A stretch of 64,000 nucleotides of DNA, taken from JAWHQP01 sp032586195 (GTDB taxonomy: Bacteria; Pseudomonadota; Gammaproteobacteria; Enterobacterales; Pasteurellaceae). A model generated the notes under the pieces. That model saw nothing but the letters and a program-made list of their open reading frames with translations. It was not told where the DNA came from and made no database searches. Position 1 is the first letter of the stretch; every line of letters begins with the position of its first letter. Below, piece by piece: positions 26,214 to 34,425 of this stretch. The translations under genes were made by a program, and so were the position numbers. The stretch is from the NCBI GenBank assembly GCA_032586195.1, contig JAWHQP010000008.1, positions 1-64,000 on the forward strand, given 5' to 3'.

Positions 26214-26237
26214 CCCCTCGGCCGTTTGAGCGAGGGG
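26214..26237. terminator. Hairpin between puuB-like and doxX-like genes
   Basis: Perfect CCCCTCG / CGAGGGG stem with a 10-base loop directly after the puuB-like stop. T-runs are weak on both sides, so terminator function is uncertain. Confidence 0.4.
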
Positions 26238-26279
26238 AGAAAAACCTACTAATTTTCGCAGAGAGAAGTGAATGGCGAA

Positions 26280-26681
26280 TTATTTCTTGCGATTATCCAA
26301 CGACCACGCTCCTGCTCCCGCAAACACGAAGTATAGGAATACAACGGAATACAGCAAGGCAAGCTCACCGCCGTTGGCGATCGGGAAGAAGAGATTGCCT
26401 TTATCTGCGGCATGCATAAAGAAATAGGCATATGCCATCTGACCCGAGAGTAAAAACGCCGCCGGACGGGTAAACCAGCCGATAATCAACAAAATTCCGC
26501 CGACAATTTCGATCACGCCGCCTATGCCGTACAAGGACAGTAACGGCACCGCGCCATTGCCGCCCGTCATGGAGACGGGAAACTCAAAGAATTTCGAGGT
26601 GCCGTGCAATAAAAACATATAGCTTGCGACAATGCGTAGAAAAGCTAAAACATAGGGGCTGTATTGTTCTAATTTGTTCAT
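26280..26681 (-). CDS. DoxX family membrane protein
   Basis: A 133-aa four-helix membrane protein of the DoxX family. Typical segments are LRIVASYMFLLHGTSKFFEF, GIGGVIEIVGGILLIIGWFTRPAAF and GQMAYAYFFMHA. The C-terminus ends NRKK. Function unknown; relatives take part in sulfur or redox metabolism. The second of two adjacent ATGs (26679-26681) has the better spacing (six bases) from an AGGAG site; the first ATG ends at 26684. Confidence 0.85.
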   Translation of the reverse strand: MNKLEQYSPYVLAFLRIVASYMFLLHGTSKFFEFPVSMTGGNGAVPLLSLYGIGGVIEIVGGILLIIGWFTRPAAFLLSGQMAYAYFFMHAADKGNLFFPIANGGELALLYSVVFLYFVFAGAGAWSLDNRKK

Positions 26682-26789
26682 CATGTTCTCCTGTTGTTGA
26701 GGTAGCATTATAGATATTTTGTATTTGTTAATAAACCGTGATTTTATTGAAATATTGTCAATATAAAGGAAAAACTAAAAATAGTGGAA

Positions 26790-26798
26790 AAGTGCGGT
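26790..26798 (+). repeat. DNA uptake signal sequence
   Basis: Perfect core followed by GCTGAAATTTTGAGTTTT, between the doxX-like gene and the end of the OYE-family gene. Confidence 0.9.
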
Positions 26799-26820
26799 GC
26801 TGAAATTTTGAGTTTTGCAT

Positions 26821-26850
26821 AAAACCGTGAGCAGAATTGCCCACGGTTGA
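26821..26850 (-). terminator. Hairpin after OYE-family gene
   Basis: Arms AACCGTG and CACGGTT around an 11-base loop; on the minus strand the stem is followed by TTTTATG, a weak T-run. Confidence 0.45.
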
Positions 26851-26867
26851 TATGAAAGCTTATCGGG

Positions 26868-28013
26868 CTAAATATCCCGTTTAGTCCATTCTGCCGTTTT
26901 GCCTTTGACCGGCGGCAGCCATGGGCTGTTATCTTGGCACATCGCCCATAGACGTGACGGAATGCCGTAATGATCAGCCTTGGCAGGATCGAGGCAGTCC
27001 ACAATCTCGCTTTCCCGACCGACGGCGATCAAATGAGCAATGGTCGGGTTGAGCATCACCGTTTTGCCTAAGGCGATAAATTCCGCCCAGCCCGTTTGAT
27101 AAGCCGCTAATATTTGTTCAGCCGTGAACAGATTACCCACGCCGATCAGCGGCAGCTTACCTTCCAAGCGTTCGTGGATTAACTGCATTCTGGTGAGATG
27201 AGGATCCGCGCCGCGACGGACTTTCTTGTAGAAATCCCACAGTGAGACGTGCACATACTGCAACGGTTTTTGTTTGAGCGCGTCGATCAGCGCAAAAGTG
27301 TCTTCCATGGTCAAACCCAATTCTTCCGGCTCTTCCGGTGAAAAACGATAGCCGATAATAAATTCGGGCTTATTGGCTTTTTGTTTTGCCGCCACCACCG
27401 CATCAATTACCGCTAACGGGAAGCGCATCCGTTTTTCTCGGCTGCCACCCCACTCATCGGTACGGCGATTGCTGTGGCCGGAGTAAAATTGCTGGATTAA
27501 ATAATTGTTCGCTCCGTGAATTTCCACCCCGTCAAAGCCTGCCCGAATGGCTAAATCGGCGGCATTGCCGAAAGCTTGGATGAGTTGTTCGATTTCGCTT
27601 ACGGTTAACTCGCGCGCGCCGGTTTCCGCGTCGGCGCTCGGGGCCACTTTGTCCTTGCCGTTAAGTAATTCGGCGATAGCCAGTTTACCGCCATGATGAA
27701 TCTGCAAAATGGCTTTTGCGCCCTGAGTTTTAATTAACGCGGCGGTTTCCTTGAGGCTCGGCAGTTGCGCCGTATAAATCGCTTCAGGTTGCCCTTCAAA
27801 GGCTTTCCCTTCCGGCGAAACCAGGGTCGCGGCAAGTATAAACAAGCCGATGTCCTGAGCCCGATTAGACAAAAAGGTACGTTCTTCTTCGCTTAACGTA
27901 CCATCCGGGTTAGACGAAAAATGTGTCATTGGGGCCACCGCTAAGCGGTTTTTCACTTCCACCTGATTGTTTAGTGTATAAGGGGTAAATAATGGAGTAA
28001 ATTTTGGATTCAT
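26868..28013 (-). CDS. NADH:flavin oxidoreductase, old yellow enzyme family
   Basis: A 381-aa FMN-dependent TIM-barrel enzyme. FMN and substrate residues appear in NRLAVAPMTHFSS, ILQIHHGGK and DGVEIHGANNYLIQQFYSGH, followed by NRRTDEWGGSREKRMRFPL. There is no C-terminal FAD/iron-sulfur extension, so it is a short NamA/YqiG-like reductase of activated double bonds. Physiological substrate unknown. It ends near the doxX-like gene and is head-to-tail downstream of the Lrp-type regulator, 38 bases away, so the two may be one unit. Confidence 0.85.
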   Translation of the reverse strand: MNPKFTPLFTPYTLNNQVEVKNRLAVAPMTHFSSNPDGTLSEEERTFLSNRAQDIGLFILAATLVSPEGKAFEGQPEAIYTAQLPSLKETAALIKTQGAKAILQIHHGGKLAIAELLNGKDKVAPSADAETGARELTVSEIEQLIQAFGNAADLAIRAGFDGVEIHGANNYLIQQFYSGHSNRRTDEWGGSREKRMRFPLAVIDAVVAAKQKANKPEFIIGYRFSPEEPEELGLTMEDTFALIDALKQKPLQYVHVSLWDFYKKVRRGADPHLTRMQLIHERLEGKLPLIGVGNLFTAEQILAAYQTGWAEFIALGKTVMLNPTIAHLIAVGRESEIVDCLDPAKADHYGIPSRLWAMCQDNSPWLPPVKGKTAEWTKRDI

Positions 28014-28051
28014 AATGTTTTCCTTTTGTATGTTATGGAAAAAATAACGCG

Positions 28052-28513
28052 TTACTCTAACATAACAGTAAACTCTTGCTTGATATTTTGCATGGAAACA
28101 AGGGTACGAAAACGTTTGATATTACTGGATTCAAAAAAGAGTTTCTGGGTTAAACCTTCATACTCGCCCATATCTCTGACATTAAAAATCAAGAGAAAAT
28201 CAAATTCTCCCGTCACATAGTAAATCTGCTGAATCTGAGGGCATTTGGTAAAACGTTTTTTTGCCTCCGTGACTAAATCCAACCGCTCGTTTGATAGAGA
28301 TACCTCGGTAATGACGGTGATTGGTCGCCCTACTTGGGCTGAATCAATGATAGAAACACTGTTTTTTATAATACCTTCCTTTTCCATTGCCGCAATTCTT
28401 CGATTAATCGCGGACGGCGATAAATTAATCTGATCCGCCAGATCCCGCTGCGAGATACGGTTGTCCTTTTGTAGTACCGCAAGAATTTTTTTATCAAAAA
28501 AATCAAGTTTCAT
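28052..28513 (-). CDS. Lrp/AsnC family transcriptional regulator
   Basis: A 153-aa regulator. The N-terminal helix-turn-helix starts LDFFDKKILAVLQKDNRISQ and continues QRDLADQINLSPSAINRRIA. The C-terminal RAM (ligand-binding) domain follows from about residue 65 (ITVITEVSLSN, YYVTGEFDFLLIFNV). It is divergent from dpaL, and the gene pair suggests it responds to an amino acid such as 2,3-diaminopropionate or serine. ATG at 28511-28513 gives the family N-terminus; longer frames run through the operator region. Confidence 0.88.
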   Translation of the reverse strand: MKLDFFDKKILAVLQKDNRISQRDLADQINLSPSAINRRIAAMEKEGIIKNSVSIIDSAQVGRPITVITEVSLSNERLDLVTEAKKRFTKCPQIQQIYYVTGEFDFLLIFNVRDMGEYEGLTQKLFFESSNIKRFRTLVSMQNIKQEFTVMLE

Positions 28514-28515
28514 AC

Positions 28516-28531
28516 TGTGATCCCTATCACA
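28516..28531. promoter_or_regulatory. Perfect CRP-type site
   Basis: TGTGA (28516-28520), six bases, TCACA (28527-28531): a perfect half-site pair with the CRP spacing. It lies directly upstream of the Lrp-type gene and about 155 bases upstream of dpaL. Confidence 0.75.
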
Positions 28532-28534
28532 TTT

Positions 28535-28549
28535 TGCAACATTGTTGCA
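28535..28549. promoter_or_regulatory. Palindromic operator 1 (TGCAAC-ATT-GTTGCA)
   Basis: Perfect inverted repeat with 6-bp arms and a 3-base centre, four bases from the CRP site. It shares the TTGCAAC/GTTGCAA half-site with the second palindrome 40 bases away; probable binding site of the adjacent regulator. Confidence 0.6.
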
Positions 28550-28571
28550 TTTTTGACTGTAAAAAAGCCTC

Positions 28572-28592
28572 GATGTTGCAAATTGCAACATC
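28572..28592. promoter_or_regulatory. Palindromic operator 2 (10-bp arms)
   Basis: Arms GATGTTGCAA (28572-28581) and TTGCAACATC (28583-28592) are perfectly complementary around a single A. Its centre is 40 bases from that of operator 1, about four helical turns, which suits cooperative binding by a multimeric Lrp-type protein. Confidence 0.65.
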
Positions 28593-28677
28593 ATTTTACC
28601 GCTTTCACCATCTTGAGTGCTGATAATATCAATGTCACCTAATAAATGAAAAAACTTTATTTGCAGAGGTAGAGAAA

Positions 28678-29877
28678 ATGAATGACGCGGTTTTATATCA
28701 GTTCAATGTAATGAAAAAAACACAAGGGGACGGTGCGGATTTGTCCTTAGTCGGAAAAGATATCGCACGGCAAGTGCATCAATTTCATCAGAAGTTTAAT
28801 AATTACGCGGAAACCCCTTTGCTTTCGTTGCCGTATTTAAGCCGAAAACTAGGGCTGAAATCAATCTATGTGAAGAATGAAGGCGAACGGTTCGGGCTGA
28901 ATGCCTTCAAAGGATTGGGCGGCTCTTTCGCGGTTGGTAAATATTTAACCAAAAAATTAAATCTCGATATTCATACTCTGACTTTTGAACAGCTCAACAT
29001 ACCGGAAATAAAAGCCAAAATCGGCGATATTACTTTTGTGACGGCAACCGACGGTAATCATGGCCGCGGAGTAGCGTGGGCGACACAGCAACTGGGATTA
29101 AAAGCCATTGTCTTCATGCCGAAAGGTTCTTCCGAAATACGGGCGGAAAATATTCGCCGGCATGGAGCGGAATGTACGATTACCGAGCTGAATTATGATG
29201 ATACGGTACGTTTAGCCAGTCGATTAGCTACAGAAAACGGTTGGGTTTTGTTTCAGGATACGGCGTGGGACGGTTATGAAGAAATTCCGACCTGGATTAT
29301 GCAAGGTTATTTAACCTTAGCATATGAAATCACCCGACAACTGCCGGAGCCTCCAACCCATCTTATTTTGCAGGCCGGAGTAGGTTCATTTGCCGGGGCC
29401 ATCATGGGTTATTTTGCCCAGCAATTAAACCATAAGTTAAAGATTATCGTCGTCGAACCTCATCAAGCGAATTGCCTGTACAGATCAGCCCGTGTCGCCG
29501 ATGGCAAGCCGCATATGGTTACGGGGGATATGCGTACCATTATGGCAGGCCTTGCCTGCGGTGAACCGAATACGGTGAGCTGGCCGATTATTCGTGATTA
29601 CGCCGATGTTTTTATTTCCGCGGATGATCAACTGGCCGCGAACGGTATGCGTATCGCCGCCGCGCCGAGACCGAATACGGATCCTGCATTTATTTCCGGC
29701 GAGTCGGGCGCTATTGGGTTAGGGCTATTGTATGAATTGACATCCAAAGCCGATTATCAACATTTAAGCCAACAACTGGGTTTGGATAAAGAGGCTTGTG
29801 TCTTGCTGGTGAGTACGGAAGGAGATACCTCATCGGATATTTATGAAGAAATTGTATGGCGTGGTCGTAATAAGTAA
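28678..29877 (+). CDS. dpaL: Diaminopropionate ammonia-lyase
   Basis: A 399-aa PLP enzyme that converts 2,3-diaminopropionate to pyruvate and two ammonia through a 2-aminoacrylate intermediate. The PLP lysine is in ERFGLNAFKGLGGSFAV near residue 77; other family segments are TATDGNHGRGVAWAAQ-like TDGNHGRGVAWATQQ, QDTAWDGYEEIP and the Gly-rich LQAGVGSFAGA phosphate loop. The C-terminal STEGDTSSDIY is also conserved. It has a strong AGAGGTAGAG region before ATG. Downstream lie remnants of a symporter gene and a ridA gene, so it was once the first gene of a catabolic operon. Confidence 0.93.
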   Translation: MNDAVLYQFNVMKKTQGDGADLSLVGKDIARQVHQFHQKFNNYAETPLLSLPYLSRKLGLKSIYVKNEGERFGLNAFKGLGGSFAVGKYLTKKLNLDIHTLTFEQLNIPEIKAKIGDITFVTATDGNHGRGVAWATQQLGLKAIVFMPKGSSEIRAENIRRHGAECTITELNYDDTVRLASRLATENGWVLFQDTAWDGYEEIPTWIMQGYLTLAYEITRQLPEPPTHLILQAGVGSFAGAIMGYFAQQLNHKLKIIVVEPHQANCLYRSARVADGKPHMVTGDMRTIMAGLACGEPNTVSWPIIRDYADVFISADDQLAANGMRIAAAPRPNTDPAFISGESGAIGLGLLYELTSKADYQHLSQQLGLDKEACVLLVSTEGDTSSDIYEEIVWRGRNK

Positions 29878-29908
29878 ATGGACGCTATTATAAAACGGAG
29901 AATACATT

Positions 29909-30255
29909 ATGTTAGATAATATCTTGGCGTTTTTTGAGTTCTTGTGGGGTGGGTCATTATTTAGTTTGCTTATTGGAGTAGGATTGTATTAAGTTTATTT
30001 ACATTCTATTTAGGAACTTTTATCAAATATCGAACATCTATTAATTATCTTTTTGGCAATAAATTAGAACAAGTAATTAAATGGCTTTATTTTATTCCGC
30101 CAATTATTGCTGTAAATATGGAAATTCCAGTTATTTGGTTAATGGGGAATATTGTCGTTGGTTTTCTTGTATTGCCTAATGTTATTGCATTATTCTCACT
30201 AAGAAAAGATTTTCTTGATGAATACAATAAATTTAAAATCAATGTTATTAAATAA
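29909..30255 (+). pseudogene. Alanine/glycine:Na+ symporter (AGCS family) remnant
   Basis: A 27-codon frame starting MLDNILAFFEFLWGGSLFSL matches the N-terminus of AGCS transporters and stops at 29990-29992. It is followed in another frame by about 87 codons (29992-30255) reading LEQVIKWLYFIPPIIAVNME, then WLMGNIVVGFLVLPNVIALF, which matches the AGCS C-terminus. The central several hundred residues are missing. So an internal deletion removed most of the gene. The AATACATT spacing and GGAG site (29896-29899) before ATG remain. The stop codon overlaps the next start (TAATG), a trace of operon structure. Confidence 0.7.
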
Positions 30256-30581
30256 TGCATAATGTAATTAATTCAGATAAATCACCTGTGATGATTGGGC
30301 TATATATCTATGGGGTATATTCAGGTAATATGATGTTAACCTGCAAATATGTCAATGTTTAATAATGTAAAAGCTAGTATTGAACAAGCTGTGCGGTAAC
30401 TAATATTATAAAAACAATTGTGTTTTTAAAAGATTTGGCAAATTTCGTATTACTTAGTGAGGAACACAACGCCTTTTACAGAATATGGTACGGATCATTT
30501 TTGGTTCATTCTTGTGTAGAAGCCATTCGGTTACCCAAAGAGGTAGGTATTGAAGTTGAAGTGATTGCAGTACGAACATAA
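30255..30581 (+). pseudogene. RidA (YjgF) family remnant
   Basis: Recognisable RidA pieces lie in order. Start MHNVINSDKSPVMIGLY and GVYSGNMM (30255-30330, frame 0); then NVKASIEQAV (30364 onwards, shifted frame); then KTIVFLKDLANFVLLSEEHN and SCVEAIRLPKEVGIEVEVIAV to the stop at 30579-30581 (frame 0). Normal RidA is about 125-130 aa; here at most 108 codons remain with several internal stops, so about 20 codons and a frame are lost. RidA hydrolyses 2-aminoacrylate, the very intermediate released by DpaL, which fits the operon. Confidence 0.7.
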
Positions 30582-30584
30582 TTG

Positions 30585-30645
30585 CCAAACCGCGGTGCTG
30601 ATTTGCCGAGTTTTGAAAATTCACGATTTCAGCACCGCACTTTGG
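30585..30645. terminator. Uptake-signal dyad between ridA remnant and yheS
   Basis: Seventeen-base arms (30585-30601 and 30629-30645) match at 15 positions. The right arm is a perfect reverse uptake signal, the left a variant with CC for GT. Probably terminates yheS on the minus strand and the dpaL unit on the plus strand. Confidence 0.65.
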
Positions 30646-30647
30646 TT

Positions 30648-32588
30648 TCATTCCGTCTGAGCCAACATTTCCTCAAGCTGCTCCTGTGCGCTTAACCATT
30701 CGCTTTCTATCTGTTCCAGCGCTTTTTTCACGCTGACCTGCTCTGCCAGCAGTGTGGTGAGTTTTTCTTTATTTGCGGCACTGTAAAGTTCGTTGTCACT
30801 TAACTGTAATTCGATCTGTGTCAGTTGATTCGACAGAGTGTCCATTTCGCTTTCATACCGGGTAATCTTTTTGCGTAACGGGGCGGTCTGCTGGCGTAGT
30901 GCTGCTTCGCGCCGTTTTTGTTCTTTGCGGCCGACGTTGTTGTGTTCACTGTCCGCATTGACAAAATCTGCGTTTTTCAGCACCGCAGTTTTACTGCTCT
31001 GTTGAGCATTCAATTCATTCAGCCATTTGGCGTAATCGTCTAAATCACCTTTGAAGGGTTCCACTTTTTTATCGTGTACCAGATAAAATTCTTCCACCGT
31101 ATTGCGCAATAAATGGCGATCGTGCGAGACTACCACCAATGATCCTTGATAATCCACCAGTGCTTCGGTAAGGGCTTGCCGCATATCCATATCCAAGTGG
31201 TTGGTCGGTTCGTCCAATAGCAGTAAATTCGGGCGTTGCCATACAATCAACGCCAGCACGAGACGGGCTTTTTCGCCGCCGGAGAAAAGTTTGACGGGGT
31301 CTTTCACTTTATCGCCGTGGAACGCAAAGCTGCCGAGATAGTTGCGCAGTTCCTGCTCCGTTTGATGGGGGGCGAGTTTCTGCAAGTGCCATAACGCACT
31401 TTCCTCCGCCCGCAATGTATCAAGCTGATGCTGGGCAAAGTAGCCGAGCTGTACGCCCTTGGCAAGCTGCACTATGCCCGAACGAGCCGGTAATTCACCT
31501 GCCAACAGTTTTATCAGGGTTGATTTACCCGCGCCGTTCTTACCCAGCAGACCGATGCGCGAACCCGGTACGAGGTTGAGTTTTATTTGCGCAAGAACTT
31601 CCACCGCTTTTTCATCTTCGCCATAGCCCGCACTAGCTTTATCGATCATTACCAGCGGGTTAGGCAGGGAAAGCGGTTCGCGGAAACTGAACGTGAAAGG
31701 GTTGTCCACATGGGCGGGCGCAATCAGTTCCATGCGTTCAAGGGCTTTCACGCGGCTTTGGGCTTGTTTTGCCTTGGTGGCTTTTGCTTTGAAACGATCA
31801 ATATATTTCTGCAAGTGAGCGATTTTATCCTGCTGCCGGCGGTAAAGTGCGGTTTGCTGTGAGAGTTTTTCGGCACGTTGCAGTTCAAAAGAAGAATAAT
31901 CACCCGTGTATTCGTTGAGTTTTTGATGCTCGATATGCAGAATTTTATTTACGATAGGATCGAGGAAATCGCGGTCATGCGAAATTAACACCAGTGTACC
32001 CTGATATTGCACCAACCAGCGTTCCAACCAGATTACGGCATCCAGATCCAAGTGATTGGTTGGTTCGTCCAGCAGCAATAAATCCGATGGGCACAGCAGG
32101 GCTTGCGCCAGATTCAACCGCATACGCCAACCGCCGGAGAAAGATTTCACCGGCTGCTGCAATTCCTGCTGAGAAAAGCCCAAACCGTGCAAGAGAGCAG
32201 AGGCGCGGGATTGGATTGTCCAGGCATCAATGGTATCAAGTTGTCCGTGAATGCGGGCGATAGCGTTGCCGTCATTACGAGTGTTGGCGATATCAAGTTC
32301 TTGCTGCAAACGGCAGTATTCACGATCGCCCTGAATCACATAATCCACGGCGGAAATATCAAGCGCGGGCGTTTCCTGATTCACCCAAGATACTGCCCAG
32401 TTGGCCGGATAGCTGACTTCGCCGCCTTCGGGCGACAGTTCCTTTTTCAACAAAGCAAATAATGAGGATTTACCGCAGCCGTTTTTACCCACTAAGCCGA
32501 CCTTCTGTTTCGGATTAATGCTGGCATTGGCTTCTTCAAGTAATAGGTTAAGACCGCGTTTTAATGTTAAATTTGAAAAAAAGATCAT
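30648..32588 (-). CDS. yheS: ABC-F family ATPase YheS
   Basis: A 646-aa soluble ABC-F protein, ribosome-associated in E. coli. Two ATPase domains are complete: Walker A GKNGCGKSS near residue 34 and GKNGAGKST near 348. The signatures are SGGWRMRLNLAQAL and SGGEKARLVLAL, and both have LLLLDEPTNHLDLD/MD. The linker between them contains YIDRFKAKATKAKQAQSRVK. A C-terminal coiled coil (about 540-640) ends the protein. It matches E. coli YheS along its length rather than EttA or Uup. It carries an uptake signal near 31843. Confidence 0.93.
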   Translation of the reverse strand: MIFFSNLTLKRGLNLLLEEANASINPKQKVGLVGKNGCGKSSLFALLKKELSPEGGEVSYPANWAVSWVNQETPALDISAVDYVIQGDREYCRLQQELDIANTRNDGNAIARIHGQLDTIDAWTIQSRASALLHGLGFSQQELQQPVKSFSGGWRMRLNLAQALLCPSDLLLLDEPTNHLDLDAVIWLERWLVQYQGTLVLISHDRDFLDPIVNKILHIEHQKLNEYTGDYSSFELQRAEKLSQQTALYRRQQDKIAHLQKYIDRFKAKATKAKQAQSRVKALERMELIAPAHVDNPFTFSFREPLSLPNPLVMIDKASAGYGEDEKAVEVLAQIKLNLVPGSRIGLLGKNGAGKSTLIKLLAGELPARSGIVQLAKGVQLGYFAQHQLDTLRAEESALWHLQKLAPHQTEQELRNYLGSFAFHGDKVKDPVKLFSGGEKARLVLALIVWQRPNLLLLDEPTNHLDMDMRQALTEALVDYQGSLVVVSHDRHLLRNTVEEFYLVHDKKVEPFKGDLDDYAKWLNELNAQQSSKTAVLKNADFVNADSEHNNVGRKEQKRREAALRQQTAPLRKKITRYESEMDTLSNQLTQIELQLSDNELYSAANKEKLTTLLAEQVSVKKALEQIESEWLSAQEQLEEMLAQTE

Positions 32589-32679
32589 GATTCAGAAAAA
32601 AATATGCAATTAAATATGTTTTTTATTATACACTAAAGCGCGTTTAGCTTATTTTTCTTTATTAATTAGTGAGTTCGTC

Positions 32680-33291
32680 ATGTTTGATTCTTTAATTGTG
32701 CAATTTGTGGTGCTGTGGGCGGTTATCGACCCTATCGGTTCTATTCCCGTCTATTTATCAAAAACCTCAGGGCTGAGAGTAGAAGATCGCCGTAAAGTAG
32801 CGTTGAAAGCGGTGGTCATTGCAGCGGCAATTTTATTATTCTTTCTTGTTGCCGGACAGATTCTGTTTGAAACCATGCAAATACCGCTGTCAGCCTTCCA
32901 GATTGCCGGCGGCTTGGTACTGTTTTTGTTTGCACTGACCATGATTTTCGGCGAAGGTAAGCCTGAACATGAAATGAAAATGAAGACAAATCTGAATGAT
33001 CTTGCGGTCTATCCGCTTGCGGTGCCGTCCATTGCTTCACCCGGCGCGATGATGGCGATTGTACTGCTGACGGATAATCATCGCTTCAGTTTCGGCGATC
33101 AGGCGCTTACTACATTAATTATGCTTTTGGTATTAGTGATTACCTACGGTTTATTTTTAATCGCGAACCAAATTCAACGTTTAATCGGCAGCACCGGAGC
33201 GGCGGTTATCAGCCGTGTGATGGGGCTGATTCTCTGTGCCGTCGCGGTAAATAACGTGCTGGTGGGAATTCGGGATTTCTTTACTCTGTAA
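32680..33291 (+). CDS. yhgN: MarC family integral membrane protein (YhgN-like)
   Basis: A 203-aa six-helix membrane protein of the MarC/NAAT family. Family segments are VLWAVIDPIGSIPVYLS in the first helix and YPLAVPSIASPGAMMAIVLL in the middle; the last helix has ISRVMGLILCAVAVNNVLVG. Transport function is unproven. It converges with rfbB (22 bases between stops). Confidence 0.87.
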   Translation: MFDSLIVQFVVLWAVIDPIGSIPVYLSKTSGLRVEDRRKVALKAVVIAAAILLFFLVAGQILFETMQIPLSAFQIAGGLVLFLFALTMIFGEGKPEHEMKMKTNLNDLAVYPLAVPSIASPGAMMAIVLLTDNHRFSFGDQALTTLIMLLVLVITYGLFLIANQIQRLIGSTGAAVISRVMGLILCAVAVNNVLVGIRDFFTL

Positions 33292-33313
33292 TCGAAATTA
33301 AAACGGAATGTTT

Positions 33314-34378
33314 TTATTTGCCGAGTCGCTCCAGGCAGTAAAAACGGTCTAAAACATTACGCTGCCATTGTTTGTTATCTAGATACCATCGTACGGTTTT
33401 ACGCATACCTGATTCAAAGGTTTCTTGTGGCTGCCAAACTAGTTCCCGGCTAATTTTGGTAGCATTAATAGCATAGCGGGCATCATGACCTGGACGGTCT
33501 TTCACATAAGTGATTAAATCCTCGTATTTTTCCACGCCGATGGGTTTATTCGGTGCGAGCTCTTCCAACAAGGCACAAATAGTTTTTACCACCTCAATAT
33601 TAGTTTTTTCGTTGTGGCCTCCGATATTGTAAGTTTCGCCGATTTTACCTTCTGTTACAACTTTATAAAGTGCGTGAGCATGATCTTCTACAAATAACCA
33701 GTCACGAATTTGCATACCATTGCCGTAAACAGGTAATTTTTTACCTTCCATGGCGTTTAAAATCGTTAATGGAATCAATTTTTCTGGGAACTGGAACGGA
33801 CCGTAGTTATTTGAACAGTTGGTGATAATTGTTGGTAAGCCGTAAGTTCGCCGCCACGCTCGCACCAAGTGATCACTGGAAGCTTTCGAAGCGGAGTAAG
33901 GGCTAGAAGGAGCATAAGGTGTGGTTTCGGTAGACAAATCGTTTGTATCATGTAGATCACCATAGACCTCATCGGTAGAAATGTGGTGAAAACGAAATAT
34001 CGTTTTTTTCTTATTAGCAAGAGTATTCCAATAATGACGGGCTGCCTCTAATAAAGTGTAAGTTCCAACTATATTAGTTGCGATGAACACCGCAGGAGCA
34101 TCAATGGATCGATCCACATGACTTTCCGCCGCCAGATGCATAACCGCGTCAGGTCGATATTTGGCAAATATGCGATCCAATGCCACACGATCGCAAATGT
34201 CTACCTGTTCAAAAACATAGCGAGCATTGTTTGCGACAGACGCTAGAGACTCAAGATTACCCGCATAAGTTAGTTTATCTACGTTGATAACACTGTCTTG
34301 CGTATCATTAAGGATATGGCGGATCGTTGCAGAACCGATAAAACCGGCTCCTCCCGTGATAAGAAATTTTTTAAGCAT
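33314..34378 (-). CDS. rfbB: dTDP-glucose 4,6-dehydratase
   Basis: A 354-aa extended SDR enzyme that makes dTDP-4-keto-6-deoxyglucose. NAD-binding GGAGFIGSATIRHI is at the N-terminus, the catalytic Thr-Asp-Glu is in HHISTDEVYGDL, and Tyr-x3-Lys is in YSASKASSDH. The substrate-contact segment is NCSNNYGPFQFPEKLIPL. It is the last gene of the minus-strand capsule run, 47 bases after bexA. No rfbA, rfbC, rfbD or aminotransferase genes are present, so the destination of its product is not evident. Confidence 0.95.
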   Translation of the reverse strand: MLKKFLITGGAGFIGSATIRHILNDTQDSVINVDKLTYAGNLESLASVANNARYVFEQVDICDRVALDRIFAKYRPDAVMHLAAESHVDRSIDAPAVFIATNIVGTYTLLEAARHYWNTLANKKKTIFRFHHISTDEVYGDLHDTNDLSTETTPYAPSSPYSASKASSDHLVRAWRRTYGLPTIITNCSNNYGPFQFPEKLIPLTILNAMEGKKLPVYGNGMQIRDWLFVEDHAHALYKVVTEGKIGETYNIGGHNEKTNIEVVKTICALLEELAPNKPIGVEKYEDLITYVKDRPGHDARYAINATKISRELVWQPQETFESGMRKTVRWYLDNKQWQRNVLDRFYCLERLGK

Positions 34379-34425
34379 GATTAATATCTTAGAAAAATAT
34401 TTATTCTAACCGAAGCGAATCCACA

